Assembly (NCBI GenBank): GCA_963801065.1
Contig: CAWDDG010000008.1
Coordinates: 1-64,000 of the forward strand
Reading direction: 5' to 3'
From: CAWDDG01 sp963801065
Lineage (GTDB): Bacteria > Actinomycetota > Actinomycetes > Jiangellales > Jiangellaceae
DNA: 64,000 nt
Shown: positions 1 to 8,999 of the stretch, in pieces
Numbering within the stretch: position 1 is the stretch's first letter
How the letters are laid out: each line of letters opens with the position of its first letter
Notes under the pieces: model-generated
Seen by the model: the letters and a program-made list of their open reading frames with translations, nothing else
Told to the model about the DNA's origin: nothing
Databases searched by the model: none
Program-made: the position numbers and the translations under genes

Positions 1-46
1 ATGGCTGTTGAGTGTCGTTCGGAACGCCCGATCCATGGGAGGAAGG

Positions 47-595
47 ATGCCAGCATCTGAAACAGGAACCGCCCGCCCCGGTGTCAGCGTTGGCCCGACG
101 AGTGAGTTCAGCTTGTTCTTCCATGTCAAACCGGGACACGGAGATGCCTTGCGCGAGGCGCTCCGGGCGCTCCAGGACCAACCGGGATACCGGCCCGGGG
201 ATTACAACATGGCGGTTGCGACGATTCACGAGGCCAGGTTCGTGTTGTTCGACGACGACACGCGACTGCTGTTCGCCACGAGTTTCGACGGCCCGTGGGA
301 TGCCTACATGGAGGACTTCTTTACGTCGGGGCCGACGCTGGAGCTTTTCGACGCCGTCTTCGCGCACGTCGAGGGGTACGAGGGCCTTCCGGACGTGGCG
401 GCGGTGCAGGCGTTCGTCCTCGGTGCTCAGGTCACGGCGGCCGCCTACGCGCGGAATTACGGCGGCACGGTGAAGGAGATTCGGAAGGCAGAGCGTGTGA
501 ACAAGGCATTCCAGCGGGTGCTTGACGACTCGGAGGCCGGAGAGGCGCTGCAACACCGTGCTTTGAAGCCGCTGCTCGACGAGGCCGCCGAGTAG
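47..595 (+). CDS. Conserved protein of unknown function, first gene of peroxidase operon
   Basis: I do not recognise a named family. The protein has one soluble domain with alternating beta strands and helices (FFHVKPGHGDALREAL, then VLFDDDTRLLFATSFDG), which looks like a ferredoxin-like alpha/beta fold of the kind seen in heme-peroxidase accessory domains. There is no signal peptide or membrane segment. The ATG at 47 is preferred because GGAGG lies 4 bases upstream; in-frame TTG 8 and ATG 35 are possible, and the frame stays open to the window edge, so a longer form cannot be excluded. It is followed 27 bases later by the DUF4331 gene and then the DyP peroxidase, all on one strand. An oxidative-metabolism role is inferred from this position only. 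Confidence 0.6.
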   Translation: MPASETGTARPGVSVGPTSEFSLFFHVKPGHGDALREALRALQDQPGYRPGDYNMAVATIHEARFVLFDDDTRLLFATSFDGPWDAYMEDFFTSGPTLELFDAVFAHVEGYEGLPDVAAVQAFVLGAQVTAAAYARNYGGTVKEIRKAERVNKAFQRVLDDSEAGEALQHRALKPLLDEAAE

Positions 596-622
596 CCGAG
601 AGCCGACGACCCGGGAGGCGCG

Positions 623-1760
623 ATGTCGGATCACATCTCGGGGCCTAGGGCGTTGGCCGAGCCGATCGCGGACATCACCGACGTCTACGCGTTCCCGAGT
701 CCCGAGCGGCCGGGGCATCTCGTGCTCGTGCTGAATACGCTGCCGTTCGCACCGCCGTCCGCGGTGTTCTCGGACGGACTCGTCTACCGCTTCCGCTTGC
801 GCCCGCTGACGGCGGGGGCCCGAGAGGATCCGGCGCCGTTCGCTGTAGGAGCGCAAGAGTTCGCGTTCGACTGCGTGTTCTCCGATCCGGCGGGAGCTGA
901 CGGTGCGCGAGGGCGCGGGCAGGAAGGCGTCTGCACAATGCCGTCGGGCGAGACCGTTTCCTTTAACGTGAACGATCGAGCGGGGTGGCTCGGGTCACGG
1001 CGTTCGCGTCTTCGCCGGTCCGCGTTGGGATCCGTTCATCATGGATGCCCCCGCCGCGCTGAAGACGATCGCGACGGGCGAGCTCGCGTTCACCGATCCG
1101 GGCTCGATCTACCTGGACGGCAAGAACGTGCTCAGCCTCGTGCTCGAGGTCGACTGCGCGGAGGTACTGAACGGTGTCCAGCTGGTCGGGGTGGTCGCGG
1201 AGACGCTGACGCGCGGCAAGCTGAGCGTTCGGATCGAACGGGTCGGCAGGCCCGAGGTAAAGAACCTGATGCTGGCGCCGAAACAGTTCGACCCGGTGAA
1301 CCGCGACCTCGAGATCCGCGACCTGTACAACATGGAGGATGCGTTCCACCTCGCCGAGGGCTACCTGGGCGCCTACCGCGCGCGCCTGAACGCCAACCTC
1401 GCCTTCTGGGACGGCCTCGACGGCAGGACCGACTGGCCCACAGACGGAAACGGCACCCACCCGCTGACCGAGCTCCTGCTCGCCGACTACCTCGCCGTCG
1501 ACGTCACCAAGCCGTACGCCGAGCAGGGATCCTTCTTCGAGATCGAGCGCGCCACTCGTCGGGGTAGCCCACACGAAACCTGCGGCGGACGAGCGCTCAA
1601 CGACGACGTCATGGACACGATCTTCACGCTCCTCGTAAACGCTGGCAACGGCCCCGTCATCCGCGACGGCGTCGACCAGGCGACGAAGCCCGCGTCGAGC
1701 ACGTTCCCCTACCTGGCGCCGGCGAATTCGGATCCGCCCGAGCCTCCGGAGCACCTCTAG
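623..1760 (+). pseudogene. DUF4331 family protein, broken by one frameshift
   Basis: The first frame (623 to about 980) gives the family start: DITDVYAFPSPERPGHLVLV, then a beta-rich stretch. The +1-shifted frame continues without loss through GHGVRVFAGPRWDPFIMDAP, KNVLSLVLEV, FDPVNRDLEIRDLYNMEDAF and the C-terminal NDDVMDTIFTLLVN to the stop at 1760. The join lies near 980-990 in a G-rich run (cggggtggct), so a single-base insertion or a sequencing error are equally likely. The whole reconstructed length, about 380 residues, is normal for the family. The function of DUF4331 is unknown. GGGAGG precedes the ATG. It lies directly upstream of the DyP peroxidase, with 19 bases between. Confidence 0.75.
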
Positions 1761-1779
1761 TGTCGGGCCCTGGGGACTC

Positions 1780-3123
1780 ATGACCACCGCGCAAAGCACC
1801 AGCCTCGAGCTCGACGACATCCAGAGCGGAGCGCTGCACGAGCGACCGTCCCCGTACGTCGGCACCTACCTTCTCCTCCGCATCGACGACCGTGAGGCGG
1901 GACGCGAGCTGGTGCGGCGGCTGCACCCGGTCGTCGACTCCGGTCGGCCCTCGTCCGACCCGGCTCGCGATGCCTGGATCACGGTCGCGTTCACCTATCA
2001 CGGTCTGAAGGCGCTCGGCGTGCCGCAGGACTCGCTCGACAGCTTCGCGCCGGAGTTCCGGCAGGGGATGGCGGCGCGCGCCGCCGAGCTGGGCGATGTC
2101 GGCGAGAGCAGCCCAGAAAACTGGGAAAAGCCGCTCGGGAGTCCCGATGTCCACGTTGCACTCGCGGCGCTCTCGCCCGACGCCCCGCGGCTGGAGCGGG
2201 TCGTCGAGAGGGCACGCCGTGCCCACCAGGAGCTGCCCGGCGTCGAGGTGATCTGGCGCCAGGACTGCTACCAGCTGCCGACGGGGCGCACCTCCTTCGG
2301 TTTCAAGGACGGGATCGGCCAGCCGGCGGTGGAGGGGAGCGGCATCCCGGGTACCAACCCCAACGAGAGGCCGATCAAGGCGGGCGAGTTCATCCTCGGC
2401 TACCCGGACGAGACGGGAAGCCTGCCGCCGATGCCGACGCCCGAGGTGCTCGGCCGCAACGGCACCTACATCGTCTTTCGCAAGCTGTACACGCGCGTCG
2501 CCGCCTACCGGCGCTACCTGCGCGACAAGGCCGCCACACGCGAGGAGGAGGCGCGGCTCGGCGCGAAGATGGTCGGCCGCTGGCAGAGCGGCGCCCCGCT
2601 CGCGCTCTGCCCCGAACGCGACGACCCGGAGCTCGGCGCCGACCCTCAGCGCAACAACGACTTCCTCTACCGCGAAGACCTGCGCGGATTCAAGTGCCCT
2701 GCAGGCGCGCACGCGCGGCGTGCGAACCCGCGAGACGCGCTCGACCACGAGGGGAGCGTCAACGTGCGCCTGCACCGCATGATCCGGCGCGGCACGAACT
2801 ACGGCCCGATCCTGCCCGAGGGCGTGCTCGAGGACGACGGGGCCGACCGGGGCATCATCTTCGTCTTCGCCGGCGCGCACCCCAAGCGCCAGTTCGAGTT
2901 CGTCAAGACCCAGTGGCTGAACGACGGCATCTTCATCGGCGCCCCGGCGGAGAAGGATCCGCTCGTCGGGCCAAACGACGGCTCCGGCATGTTCACCATC
3001 CCGCAGCGGCCGATCCGGCGCCGGCTGCCGAACCTGCCGCCGTTCGTCGTCACCCGCGGCGGCGAGTACTGCTTCGTCCCGGGGCTGCGAGCGCTGCGCT
3101 GGCTAGCGGAGCTGGAGACATGA
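1780..3123 (+). CDS. DyP-type (dye-decolorizing) heme peroxidase
   Basis: This is a heme-dependent peroxidase that uses hydrogen peroxide to oxidise dyes and aromatic compounds. The distal GXXDG motif is present as GFKDGIGQP (about residue 170), the proximal heme-ligand histidine is in PAGAHARRANPRD (about residue 310), and the distal arginine lies in RRGTNYG. At 447 residues it is of the larger (class C/D-like) type, with a long insertion between the motifs. There is no Tat or Sec signal, so it should be cytoplasmic. Its stop codon overlaps the start of the next gene as ATGA. It is the central enzyme of this five-gene operon. The family call is firm; the substrate is unknown. Confidence 0.92.
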   Translation: MTTAQSTSLELDDIQSGALHERPSPYVGTYLLLRIDDREAGRELVRRLHPVVDSGRPSSDPARDAWITVAFTYHGLKALGVPQDSLDSFAPEFRQGMAARAAELGDVGESSPENWEKPLGSPDVHVALAALSPDAPRLERVVERARRAHQELPGVEVIWRQDCYQLPTGRTSFGFKDGIGQPAVEGSGIPGTNPNERPIKAGEFILGYPDETGSLPPMPTPEVLGRNGTYIVFRKLYTRVAAYRRYLRDKAATREEEARLGAKMVGRWQSGAPLALCPERDDPELGADPQRNNDFLYREDLRGFKCPAGAHARRANPRDALDHEGSVNVRLHRMIRRGTNYGPILPEGVLEDDGADRGIIFVFAGAHPKRQFEFVKTQWLNDGIFIGAPAEKDPLVGPNDGSGMFTIPQRPIRRRLPNLPPFVVTRGGEYCFVPGLRALRWLAELET

Positions 3124-4016
3124 AAGGCGACCACGAAAGAGAGGACGACGTGGCAACGAGGCCGACAGGCACCGACCGCTGGAAGGCGCTCGATTTCGGT
3201 CCACCGCCGTCCGACGAGGCCGAGCCCGACCAGCCGGTGCTGGTCGAGTACGTCTCCGGCGGGCGGATCGCAGTGATCACGCTCAACCGGCCGCAGGCCG
3301 ACAATGCGATCACGACGGAGATGGGGGCGCGCCTGACCGAGATCCTGGAGACGATCGCGGTCCGTCCCGCCGTCCGGGTCGCCATCATTACCGGCGCCGG
3401 CAAGAGAGCGTTCTCGGTCGGAAGCGACCTGCGCCAGCGCAAGGACATGACGAAGGAGGAGTGGCTGCGCCAGCGTCAGGACTTCGATCGCACTCTCTAC
3501 ACGCTGCGGCAGCTGCGAAAGCCGATCCTCGCCGCCGTCAACGGGATCGCCTACGGCGGCGGCTCCGAGATCGCTCAGAGCACCGACTTCATCATCGCCT
3601 CCGAGCACGCGACATTCGGCCAGCCGGAAGCGATGATCGGCCTCGCTGCCGGGGGCGGCTCGCCGGCCCTGCTTCCCCGCGTGCTGCCGCCGGGGAAGGC
3701 TCTGCAGATGCTGATGACCGGCGATCCGATCACCGCGCAGGAGGCGCACCGGCTGGGAATGGTCAACGAGGTCTACCCCCAGGCCGAGCTCATGGATAGC
3801 GCGCGCCGCATCGCAGAGAAGATCGCGAGTAACTCTCCGACAGCGGTACAGGCGGTCAAGCGTGCCGTTCGCATGGGTGAGGGACAGCCCATCGAGCAGT
3901 CGATCGCGATCATGATGGAGGCCCACTGGCGCTCGGCTGTGCATCCGGATCGCATCGAGGGGATCGGCGCCTTCAATGACGATCGCGAGCCGACCTTTCA
4001 GGACCCCGACTACTGA
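3120..4016 (+). CDS. Enoyl-CoA hydratase/isomerase (crotonase) family protein
   Basis: The crotonase fold handles acyl-CoA thioesters (hydration, isomerisation or related steps). The oxyanion-hole strand reads AFSVGSDL and the second half-site reads YGGGSEIAQSTDF. Both glutamates used by true hydratases are present, in GGGSE and FGQPE, so hydratase activity is plausible. About 40 extra N-terminal residues precede the domain; a GTG at 3150 behind GAGAGAGGAC is a possible alternative start. The ATG used here overlaps the DyP stop by four bases, which implies translational coupling. A CoA-ester enzyme beside a peroxidase suggests a shared aromatic or fatty-acid degradation step, but that is inference. 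Confidence 0.88.
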   Translation: MKGDHEREDDVATRPTGTDRWKALDFGPPPSDEAEPDQPVLVEYVSGGRIAVITLNRPQADNAITTEMGARLTEILETIAVRPAVRVAIITGAGKRAFSVGSDLRQRKDMTKEEWLRQRQDFDRTLYTLRQLRKPILAAVNGIAYGGGSEIAQSTDFIIASEHATFGQPEAMIGLAAGGGSPALLPRVLPPGKALQMLMTGDPITAQEAHRLGMVNEVYPQAELMDSARRIAEKIASNSPTAVQAVKRAVRMGEGQPIEQSIAIMMEAHWRSAVHPDRIEGIGAFNDDREPTFQDPDY

Positions 4017-4062
4017 CGTGCGGCCCGCGTGCCCAACCACTGATCCACGAGGAGGCTGAGAG

Positions 4063-5142
4063 ATGGCGGTAACAGGCGACCTCGAACGAGCGCGCTCCGC
4101 GCTCAGGATGATCGCCGAGGAGCCCTTCAATGCAGAAGCGCCGCCGGAGGCTCTGAAAGGCGAGATCACGCCGACGGAGCTTCATTACGTCCGCAGCAAC
4201 TTCGCGGTGCCAGCCCACGACGGCACGCTCGAGGTCGGCGGCGCAATCGAGAACCCGACGACGCTCACGCTCGATGACCTGCGCGCCATGCCAGCAGTTG
4301 AGCGGGCCGTCACGCTCGAATGCGCGGGGAACGGGCGTCTCGAGATGCGACCACTGCCGGTTGGCGAGCCATGGGGTGACTACGCGGTCTCGACCGCCCG
4401 GTGGACAGGCGCCCTCCTGCACCAGGTGCTGGAGCGGGCGCACCCGGCAGCGAACGGCGTCGAGGTTCGATTCGAGGGCGCCGACCACGGTCCGTATCAC
4501 CTCAAGCCGGTCCTTGCGGAGACCAACCAGTCCGACTTGACCTTCGTGCGCTCCCTCGCGCTCGCCCACGCAACCGATCCGGTGGCCGAGATCCTGATCG
4601 CCTACGAGATGAACGGCGAGCCGCTGAGCCCCGACCACGGCGCCCCCTTCCGGCTCATCGTGCCCCACTGGTTCGCCGTGGCGTCCGTGAAGTGGTTGAA
4701 GCGGATCGACGTCCTTACCGAGCCGTACGTCGGCGAGTTTCAGACCGGCCACTACATCTACGAGTGGGCCGATCGTCCGCACGAGCCCCTGACGCTCATG
4801 CGCGTGCGCGCCCGCATCACCGACCCCGCTCTCGGCACATCCATCCCCGTGGGCACCTACACCGTGCGCGGAAAGGCATGGTCGGGCACGGGACCGGTGA
4901 CGCAGGTCGACGTCAGCTTGACCGGCGAAGGCGACTGGCATCCAGCTGAGCTCGAACCCCCAAAGGGCCCCTACCATTGGCAGGACTGGTCGTTCGAGTG
5001 GGAGGCGACCACGGCCGGCCGCCACAGCCTTCGCGCACGCGCGACCGATGCCTCCGGCAACGTGCAACCCGACATCCCGCCCTGGAACCGGCTCGGCTAC
5101 GGAAACAACGCGATCGAGGTCTCGTATGTCGACGTGCGCTGA
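4063..5142 (+). CDS. Soluble sulfite-oxidase-type molybdopterin oxidoreductase
   Basis: This is a molybdenum-cofactor enzyme of the sulfite oxidase family. The Moco-binding domain (about residues 45-230) carries the molybdenum-ligating cysteine in TLECAGNGR, with GGAIENPTTLTLDDLRAMP before it. A C-terminal Mo-co dimerisation domain follows (about 240-355, ending in PDIPPWNRLGYGNNAIEV). No signal peptide or heme domain is visible, so it resembles the cytoplasmic sulfite dehydrogenase-like group and needs an unknown electron acceptor. GAGGAGG sits about 8 bases before the ATG. It is the last gene of the operon and converges on a relaxase remnant. Cofactor genes moeA, moaC and mog lie elsewhere in this window. 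Confidence 0.88.
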   Translation: MAVTGDLERARSALRMIAEEPFNAEAPPEALKGEITPTELHYVRSNFAVPAHDGTLEVGGAIENPTTLTLDDLRAMPAVERAVTLECAGNGRLEMRPLPVGEPWGDYAVSTARWTGALLHQVLERAHPAANGVEVRFEGADHGPYHLKPVLAETNQSDLTFVRSLALAHATDPVAEILIAYEMNGEPLSPDHGAPFRLIVPHWFAVASVKWLKRIDVLTEPYVGEFQTGHYIYEWADRPHEPLTLMRVRARITDPALGTSIPVGTYTVRGKAWSGTGPVTQVDVSLTGEGDWHPAELEPPKGPYHWQDWSFEWEATTAGRHSLRARATDASGNVQPDIPPWNRLGYGNNAIEVSYVDVR

Positions 5143-5149
5143 CGCACCG

Positions 5150-5573
5150 GACTGGCGGCGCGCACGGAGCGCCGCCTCCGAGATCAGCTCACGGGTTGGC
5201 GAGTCGCCCATCGCCCAGAACACCCTTACGGACTTCGGCACAGTGCACGTCAGGTCGAAGCCAGCCGCCGCCTGTTTGGCGCCGCCCGTTTGCGACGGCG
5301 TAGTTCGAGGACAGTCGCCCGAGCGGCTGTCCGGTGACGGCGTCGCGTCCGGCGTACAGAGCGGCCAACGCCTGCTCGCTCACCACCGATCCGGGAGTGA
5401 CGCCAGCACCGTCGCTCAGCCCGGTCAATCCCAACCCGAGCCACCGGCCGGGCGGGGTACCCGGTTGCGGCGTGGTAGTCGACCAGCGCCGTGGATCGTG
5501 GGCGGGCAGTGTCGCGTGCGGCGGTGTGCCACAGCAGGTGCCCCGCTCCCGCCGACGGCCGCGTTATCGACAT
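5150..5573 (-). pseudogene. MobF (TrwC-type) conjugative relaxase, N-terminal remnant
   Basis: Three successive minus-strand frames give a recognisable relaxase N-terminus: MSITRPSAGAGHLLWHTAA and TALVDYHAATG, then SEQALAALYAGRDAVTGQPLG, then AAGFDLTCTVPKSVRVFWAM (the FDLTF-PKS strand of TrwC relaxases). At least two frame breaks separate them. The sequence stops after about 140 residues, where it meets the convergent molybdoenzyme gene, so the catalytic histidine triad and the helicase half are gone. It is the scar of a conjugative element. It points to gene traffic at this locus separate from the tRNA-Arg island at 11-27 kb. Confidence 0.75.
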
Positions 5574-5719
5574 GGCGGATTGGCCACGTCCCCCACGTGC
5601 GCAGACTTCTCCTACTGGCAAGTGGGCAAGAAACCCGACCTACATGAGATGTACGCAGAAACGAGACGCCGAGCCGATCCGTCAAGACCGCACTGACGGC
5701 GCCGAGACTCAGTCACGGG

Positions 5720-6118
5720 CTATTGAGCGGCTCGCGGGAACCCCTCGTACGTCCCGGACGTGGCGCGGGCGTGCTCGGCTTGGACCGTCCGGGACAAGGC
5801 TCCGAAGAGCGTCACCGCACCGATGGTCTTCCGGTATTTTGTGGTGCCGTGGCGCACTTGGTCGACGCTCCACCAGAGGAGCATCGCCATCGCGGCGCGA
5901 TGGGCGAACACGTCGAATCCACCGTCAGGTTTCACCATGTGCGCGGCGCGTAACACCCCAGCCGTGCCCATCAGCATCCCGGCGGCCTTGATTTTCCGGT
6001 TGGGCTTCTCGTAGAGGACGACCTGTCCGGTGCTCGGGTCGCGGAAGTACCCATCCAGGAGGCGCGACAGGCTCTTGATCGCCCTGTCCGCGGGCCGCGC
6101 TGCACCGTCCGACGCCAT
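5720..6118 (-). CDS. Small hypothetical protein, possible membrane protein
   Basis: I do not recognise a family. From the ATG at 6118 the protein has 132 residues: a charged N-terminus with FRDPSTGQVVLYEKPNRKIK, followed by three mildly hydrophobic stretches (AAGMLMGTAGVLRAA, AAMAMLLWWSVDQV and IGAVTLFGALS) that could be short membrane or amphipathic helices. The frame is open further upstream, but that stretch is low-complexity and arginine-rich and is unlikely to be coding. It lies upstream of, and on the same strand as, the relaxase scar, so it is probably part of the same old mobile element. No function is proposed. Confidence 0.5.
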   Translation of the reverse strand: MASDGAARPADRAIKSLSRLLDGYFRDPSTGQVVLYEKPNRKIKAAGMLMGTAGVLRAAHMVKPDGGFDVFAHRAAMAMLLWWSVDQVRHGTTKYRKTIGAVTLFGALSRTVQAEHARATSGTYEGFPRAAQ

Positions 6119-6456
6119 GACACGCCAACGTACTCGCCATACCTTGCAAAATTGCGCAAGATCGGCCCCGCCCTTGGACCCCGTGACGGGCGCGGGACGT
6201 TGATCTGCCTGCCACCGCCCTGGCGCCGGGCGAGTCGAGCCCGGTCGGACTCCAGGGTGAAGCGCTTGGCTTCGGTAGAGACTCTGGCCTGCCTGGGTTT
6301 GGCGCCGCTGCCGACGTGTGCCGAACTCGAGCCGCAGGTGGCTAGTGTTCGCGTGCAAGGATGCTGCTGGTCCGCGCCGCGCCGGGCCAGCGCATGGTTC
6401 GCCAAGGATTGAGTCCCTCGTCCTGGACCCTCCGATGCCTCAGCGGAAAAGCCGAC
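6119..6456. other. Intergenic region with a TTGC/GCAA inverted repeat
   Basis: No gene is visible in these 338 bases. The region just upstream of the small hypothetical gene is AT-richer than its surroundings and contains TTGCAAAATTGCGCAA (about 6144-6159), whose outer arms TTGC and GCAA are inverted repeats. It is a candidate operator or promoter element for the minus-strand gene. No clear -35/-10 pair was found. Confidence 0.3.
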
Positions 6457-7242
6457 CTAGTCCACGCGCGACGTCTCGGTAGGTGGTTGCCCCACCACCC
6501 GACGGGCGGTCCAGGTCGCTCGCAGGGTCGACCCGTCCACGGGCTCGTGGCTGTACTCGTGGGTTACGGCCAACCTTCCGAAGCCTGCATCGACCAGCGC
6601 TCTCCGAACCTGCGCGTCGGTGAAGAAGTACTGGCGGTGGTGCTCGCTGAAGGTGTCGCCGTCGCTGGTCCGGGTGATGTCGATCCGTGTGTCGCATGTC
6701 CGTGTGCGGACGTCTACGACGCTGGCGATGGCGAAGTGATGACCGTCCGCCTCGCCCGCAACTTCTGGGTTGGACTTGGCGAAGTCCATCATCGTGTCGG
6801 TGTGCAGGTCGAAGACGAGCCAGCCGCCCATACGGAGTCGGCGGGATATGGCGCCGAGCGTCGCGCGCAGCTGAGCTGGGGTGAGGTAGTTCAGCCCGTC
6901 GAATGTGGAAATCGCCGCGTCGAAGACGCCATCGATCGTGAGGTCCGGAAGCGTCTGTTGCACCAGAACCACCTTCGGGCCGAGGAGTCGGCGGGCGCGG
7001 GCCAGCATCGCGGCCGAGCCGTCCACACCGACGATGCGATAGCCGAGGGCGACGAGCTCGCGGGCCATCAGTCCGGTGCCGCAGCAGAGATCCATTACGG
7101 CGCGCACACCGGCCTCGTCCGAGTCCCAGAGGTCGTGGAGGTATCTGGCCCAGCGGTCATAGCAGGGATCCACGACGATCTCGTCGTAGACCCCTGCCAG
7201 CCGTGAATACGCCTCAGCCGCAGTCACACGAACCGCCGGCAC
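6457..7242 (-). CDS. Class I SAM-dependent methyltransferase
   Basis: This is a Rossmann-fold methyltransferase that uses S-adenosylmethionine; the substrate is unknown. Motif I is VMDLCCGTGLMARELVALGY (about residues 48-67), the acidic end of strand 2 is VGVDGSAAML, motif IV is FDAAISTFDGLNYL, and a post-core strand reads GGWLVFDLHTD. The N-terminal Y-D-x(n)-YDRWARYLHD region is typical of small-molecule methyltransferases of about 250 residues. It starts 9 bases after the SHOCT gene stop, so the DUF6325, SHOCT and methyltransferase genes form one minus-strand operon. Confidence 0.85.
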   Translation of the reverse strand: MPAVRVTAAEAYSRLAGVYDEIVVDPCYDRWARYLHDLWDSDEAGVRAVMDLCCGTGLMARELVALGYRIVGVDGSAAMLARARRLLGPKVVLVQQTLPDLTIDGVFDAAISTFDGLNYLTPAQLRATLGAISRRLRMGGWLVFDLHTDTMMDFAKSNPEVAGEADGHHFAIASVVDVRTRTCDTRIDITRTSDGDTFSEHHRQYFFTDAQVRRALVDAGFGRLAVTHEYSHEPVDGSTLRATWTARRVVGQPPTETSRVD

Positions 7243-7251
7243 GGGGCCCGG

Positions 7252-7533
7252 TCAGATCCCGAGGATCTTGGCCTTGGCAGCCGTGAACTCGTCGTCGGAG
7301 AGCACCCCCTGGCTGTGCAGCTGCGCGAGCTCCTGAAGTTTGGCCATCGACTCGTCCTGCTGTGGGGCGGGCGCGGGCTCAGGCGGCGGGGCCTGCTGAG
7401 GCGCAGCCTGATACTGCTCCCCTTCGGGCTGCTGGTCGTACCTGGCGGCCTGACGGCGGGCGACTCGGCCCGACACCGCGGTGGCGGTGCCGGCGACAAC
7501 GGCCGTCCGGGTTGCCATGCGTAGAAGTCCCAT
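7252..7533 (-). CDS. SHOCT domain small protein
   Basis: The protein has 93 residues. An N-terminal hydrophobic patch (ATRTAVVAGTATAVSG) is followed by a Q/P/A-rich linker and a C-terminal SHOCT motif, LQELAQLHSQGVLSDDEF followed by AKAKILGI. SHOCT is a short helical-hairpin module often found at the end of membrane or oligomerising proteins. AGAGAGG precedes the ATG. This gene pair with DUF6325 recurs in actinobacteria. Function unknown. Confidence 0.8.
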   Translation of the reverse strand: MGLLRMATRTAVVAGTATAVSGRVARRQAARYDQQPEGEQYQAAPQQAPPPEPAPAPQQDESMAKLQELAQLHSQGVLSDDEFTAAKAKILGI

Positions 7534-7568
7534 GTGGATGCCTCTCTGTTCGTGGATGGGGCTGGTGT

Positions 7569-7985
7569 CTAACCCGCGGTGAGGACGGCCTCGACGACGT
7601 CGGCCGGAATGCGAATCTGGTCGATCACGACGGCGTCAGCCGCCCGGCTGGCATCGACAAACTTGGCCGCCCAGACGTTCTCGAACGCGATCAAGAGCGC
7701 CGAGCTGTTCGGCGCAAGATCGTCGCTGACCTCCTCGGCGTCCTCTGGGCCGAGCGCGCCTGGATGGCCAATGTCGATGGCGAGGAAACTAGGACCCGTC
7801 TCGGGGTCCAGGTCCGACGCCTCGATCGTGGTGACGAGGCCGTCCGCGTCCTTCATGACGAAGAGCAGGTCGATCACGCGGATGGTGCCAGTGTCGACGA
7901 GCTCCATCAGGGCCGGGGCTATCCGACCTGTGAACTTGTTGCCCGGGAATCCGATGATGATCACGTCGACAGGGCCGACTCCCAT
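7569..7985 (-). CDS. DUF6325 family protein
   Basis: This protein of 138 residues starts MGVGPVDVIIIGFPGNKFTG and contains ALMELVDTGTIRVIDLLFV, the pattern of the actinobacterial DUF6325 (DUF1269-like) family. It is acidic and soluble with no signal peptide. A strong ribosome binding site, GGAGG, is 4 bases upstream of the ATG. It is the first gene of the operon with the SHOCT and methyltransferase genes. The family is often found in stress-linked clusters; its biochemical role is unknown. Confidence 0.8.
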   Translation of the reverse strand: MGVGPVDVIIIGFPGNKFTGRIAPALMELVDTGTIRVIDLLFVMKDADGLVTTIEASDLDPETGPSFLAIDIGHPGALGPEDAEEVSDDLAPNSSALLIAFENVWAAKFVDASRAADAVVIDQIRIPADVVEAVLTAG

Positions 7986-8253
7986 GGTGCCTCCTCGTTC
8001 TAGGCGCTTCTCGGCTCAGGCAGACCGCCCGGCCGCGTAAAACCGTCCGCAGACACTACCGAGGTCGTCGTCGACGCGTATCGGCCACGCCGGCCTCGGC
8101 CCCTCACGACTTCGTCCAGGTCCCTGCAGCCTTGCCTTGCTCACCTTTTGGATGGATCCCGCCCTCCCGACTCGCCGAGGCTTCGGTCTTTGGGTGAATT
8201 GCGACCAGAAATATACGGCACCGGTCAGAGTCCGGCTTGCGCTTCGGCCCGGC

Positions 8254-8385
8254 CGAGGCGACGGCTTCTTGGAGGGCAGGGTAGTCGGCTTCGTTTTGGT
8301 CGGCGTAGGTCTCGGCGAATCGGCGAATGGCGTTGTCGAACTTGTCGCTGCTGCCGAGGTATGCGGTGATCGCGATCCGGTCGCC
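8254..8385 (-). pseudogene. DUF2252 protein, C-terminal scrap
   Basis: A stretch of about 44 codons reads GDRIAITAYLGSSDKFDNAI followed by FAETYADQNEADYPAL, which matches the conserved C-terminal end of DUF2252 proteins (SGD-IAGYLG-S-FD-AI-FA-AYADQNE-D). The preceding family region is out of frame or absent, and the sequence after EAVAS is unrelated. This is a gene remnant. The rest of 7986-8573 shows no other gene. Confidence 0.65.
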
Positions 8386-8573
8386 GACCCGTTGGGGTCG
8401 CCCTCCCCGCTCCCCCCGCCCCATCAGCCGCACGGCGCGCACCTCCGCCGGCCGCACCGGCGCCTCCGCCGGCTGTTGCAGAAGCCGCTCCCGCCCAACG
8501 AAGTGAAGAACGCTGCCTTGTCTGAACCTCCGTACTCCGGTGACGCCCGGGTGTGCGTCCGGAACTTCGTCAG

Positions 8574-8999
8574 TTACGGAATGGAGCCACGAGCCACGAC
8601 CCAGGCGACCTCCTGTTCGGTGATCCGGCCGATGGTGTCGAAGTCGTCGTCGTAGTGGAGCAACATCACCCGATGCCGTTCCGCCGCTGCCGCTATCAGC
8701 AGGTCGGGCAGTCCAACCTCGCGTAGGCGCGACTCACGTGCGAGCTGACGGTGTACGTCCAGAGCACGCTGCCAGTCCTCATCTTGTGTGGCGAGGTACT
8801 CGTACGCCATCCGCCGATCGGCTCGGATTGCCTCATACTCGCGAGGACTGCGCGCACTCGTCAACGCCTCGTAGTCCAGCGGTGCGCACGTGGCGACCAG
8901 GCCAGCCTCGATGACCGGCACGAGCCGCTGGGCCACCGTCGGTCGCTGGAGCCGCGCGGCGGCACTCGTATCGACGAGGTATCGCGCGACTACGGCCAC
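8574..8999 (-). CDS. vapC: PIN-domain ribonuclease toxin VapC
   Basis: This is a toxin endoribonuclease of the VapC type. The metal-binding acidic residues of the PIN domain are all visible: the N-terminal aspartate in YLVDTSAAARL, a glutamate in DYEALTSAR, the aspartate in GLPDLLIAAAAE, and the aspartates of YDDDFDTIGRI. Its 141 residues are normal for the family. The start codon lies inside the vapB coding end (10-base overlap), the usual coupled arrangement. It is neutralised by the upstream antitoxin. Confidence 0.9.
   Translation of the reverse strand: MAVVARYLVDTSAAARLQRPTVAQRLVPVIEAGLVATCAPLDYEALTSARSPREYEAIRADRRMAYEYLATQDEDWQRALDVHRQLARESRLREVGLPDLLIAAAAERHRVMLLHYDDDFDTIGRITEQEVAWVVARGSIP

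Noticed and set aside
963..4169. Long minus-strand open frames opposite the peroxidase operon
   Set aside because: They are mirror frames of high-GC coding sequence with low-complexity, motif-free translations, while the plus strand encodes clear enzymes.
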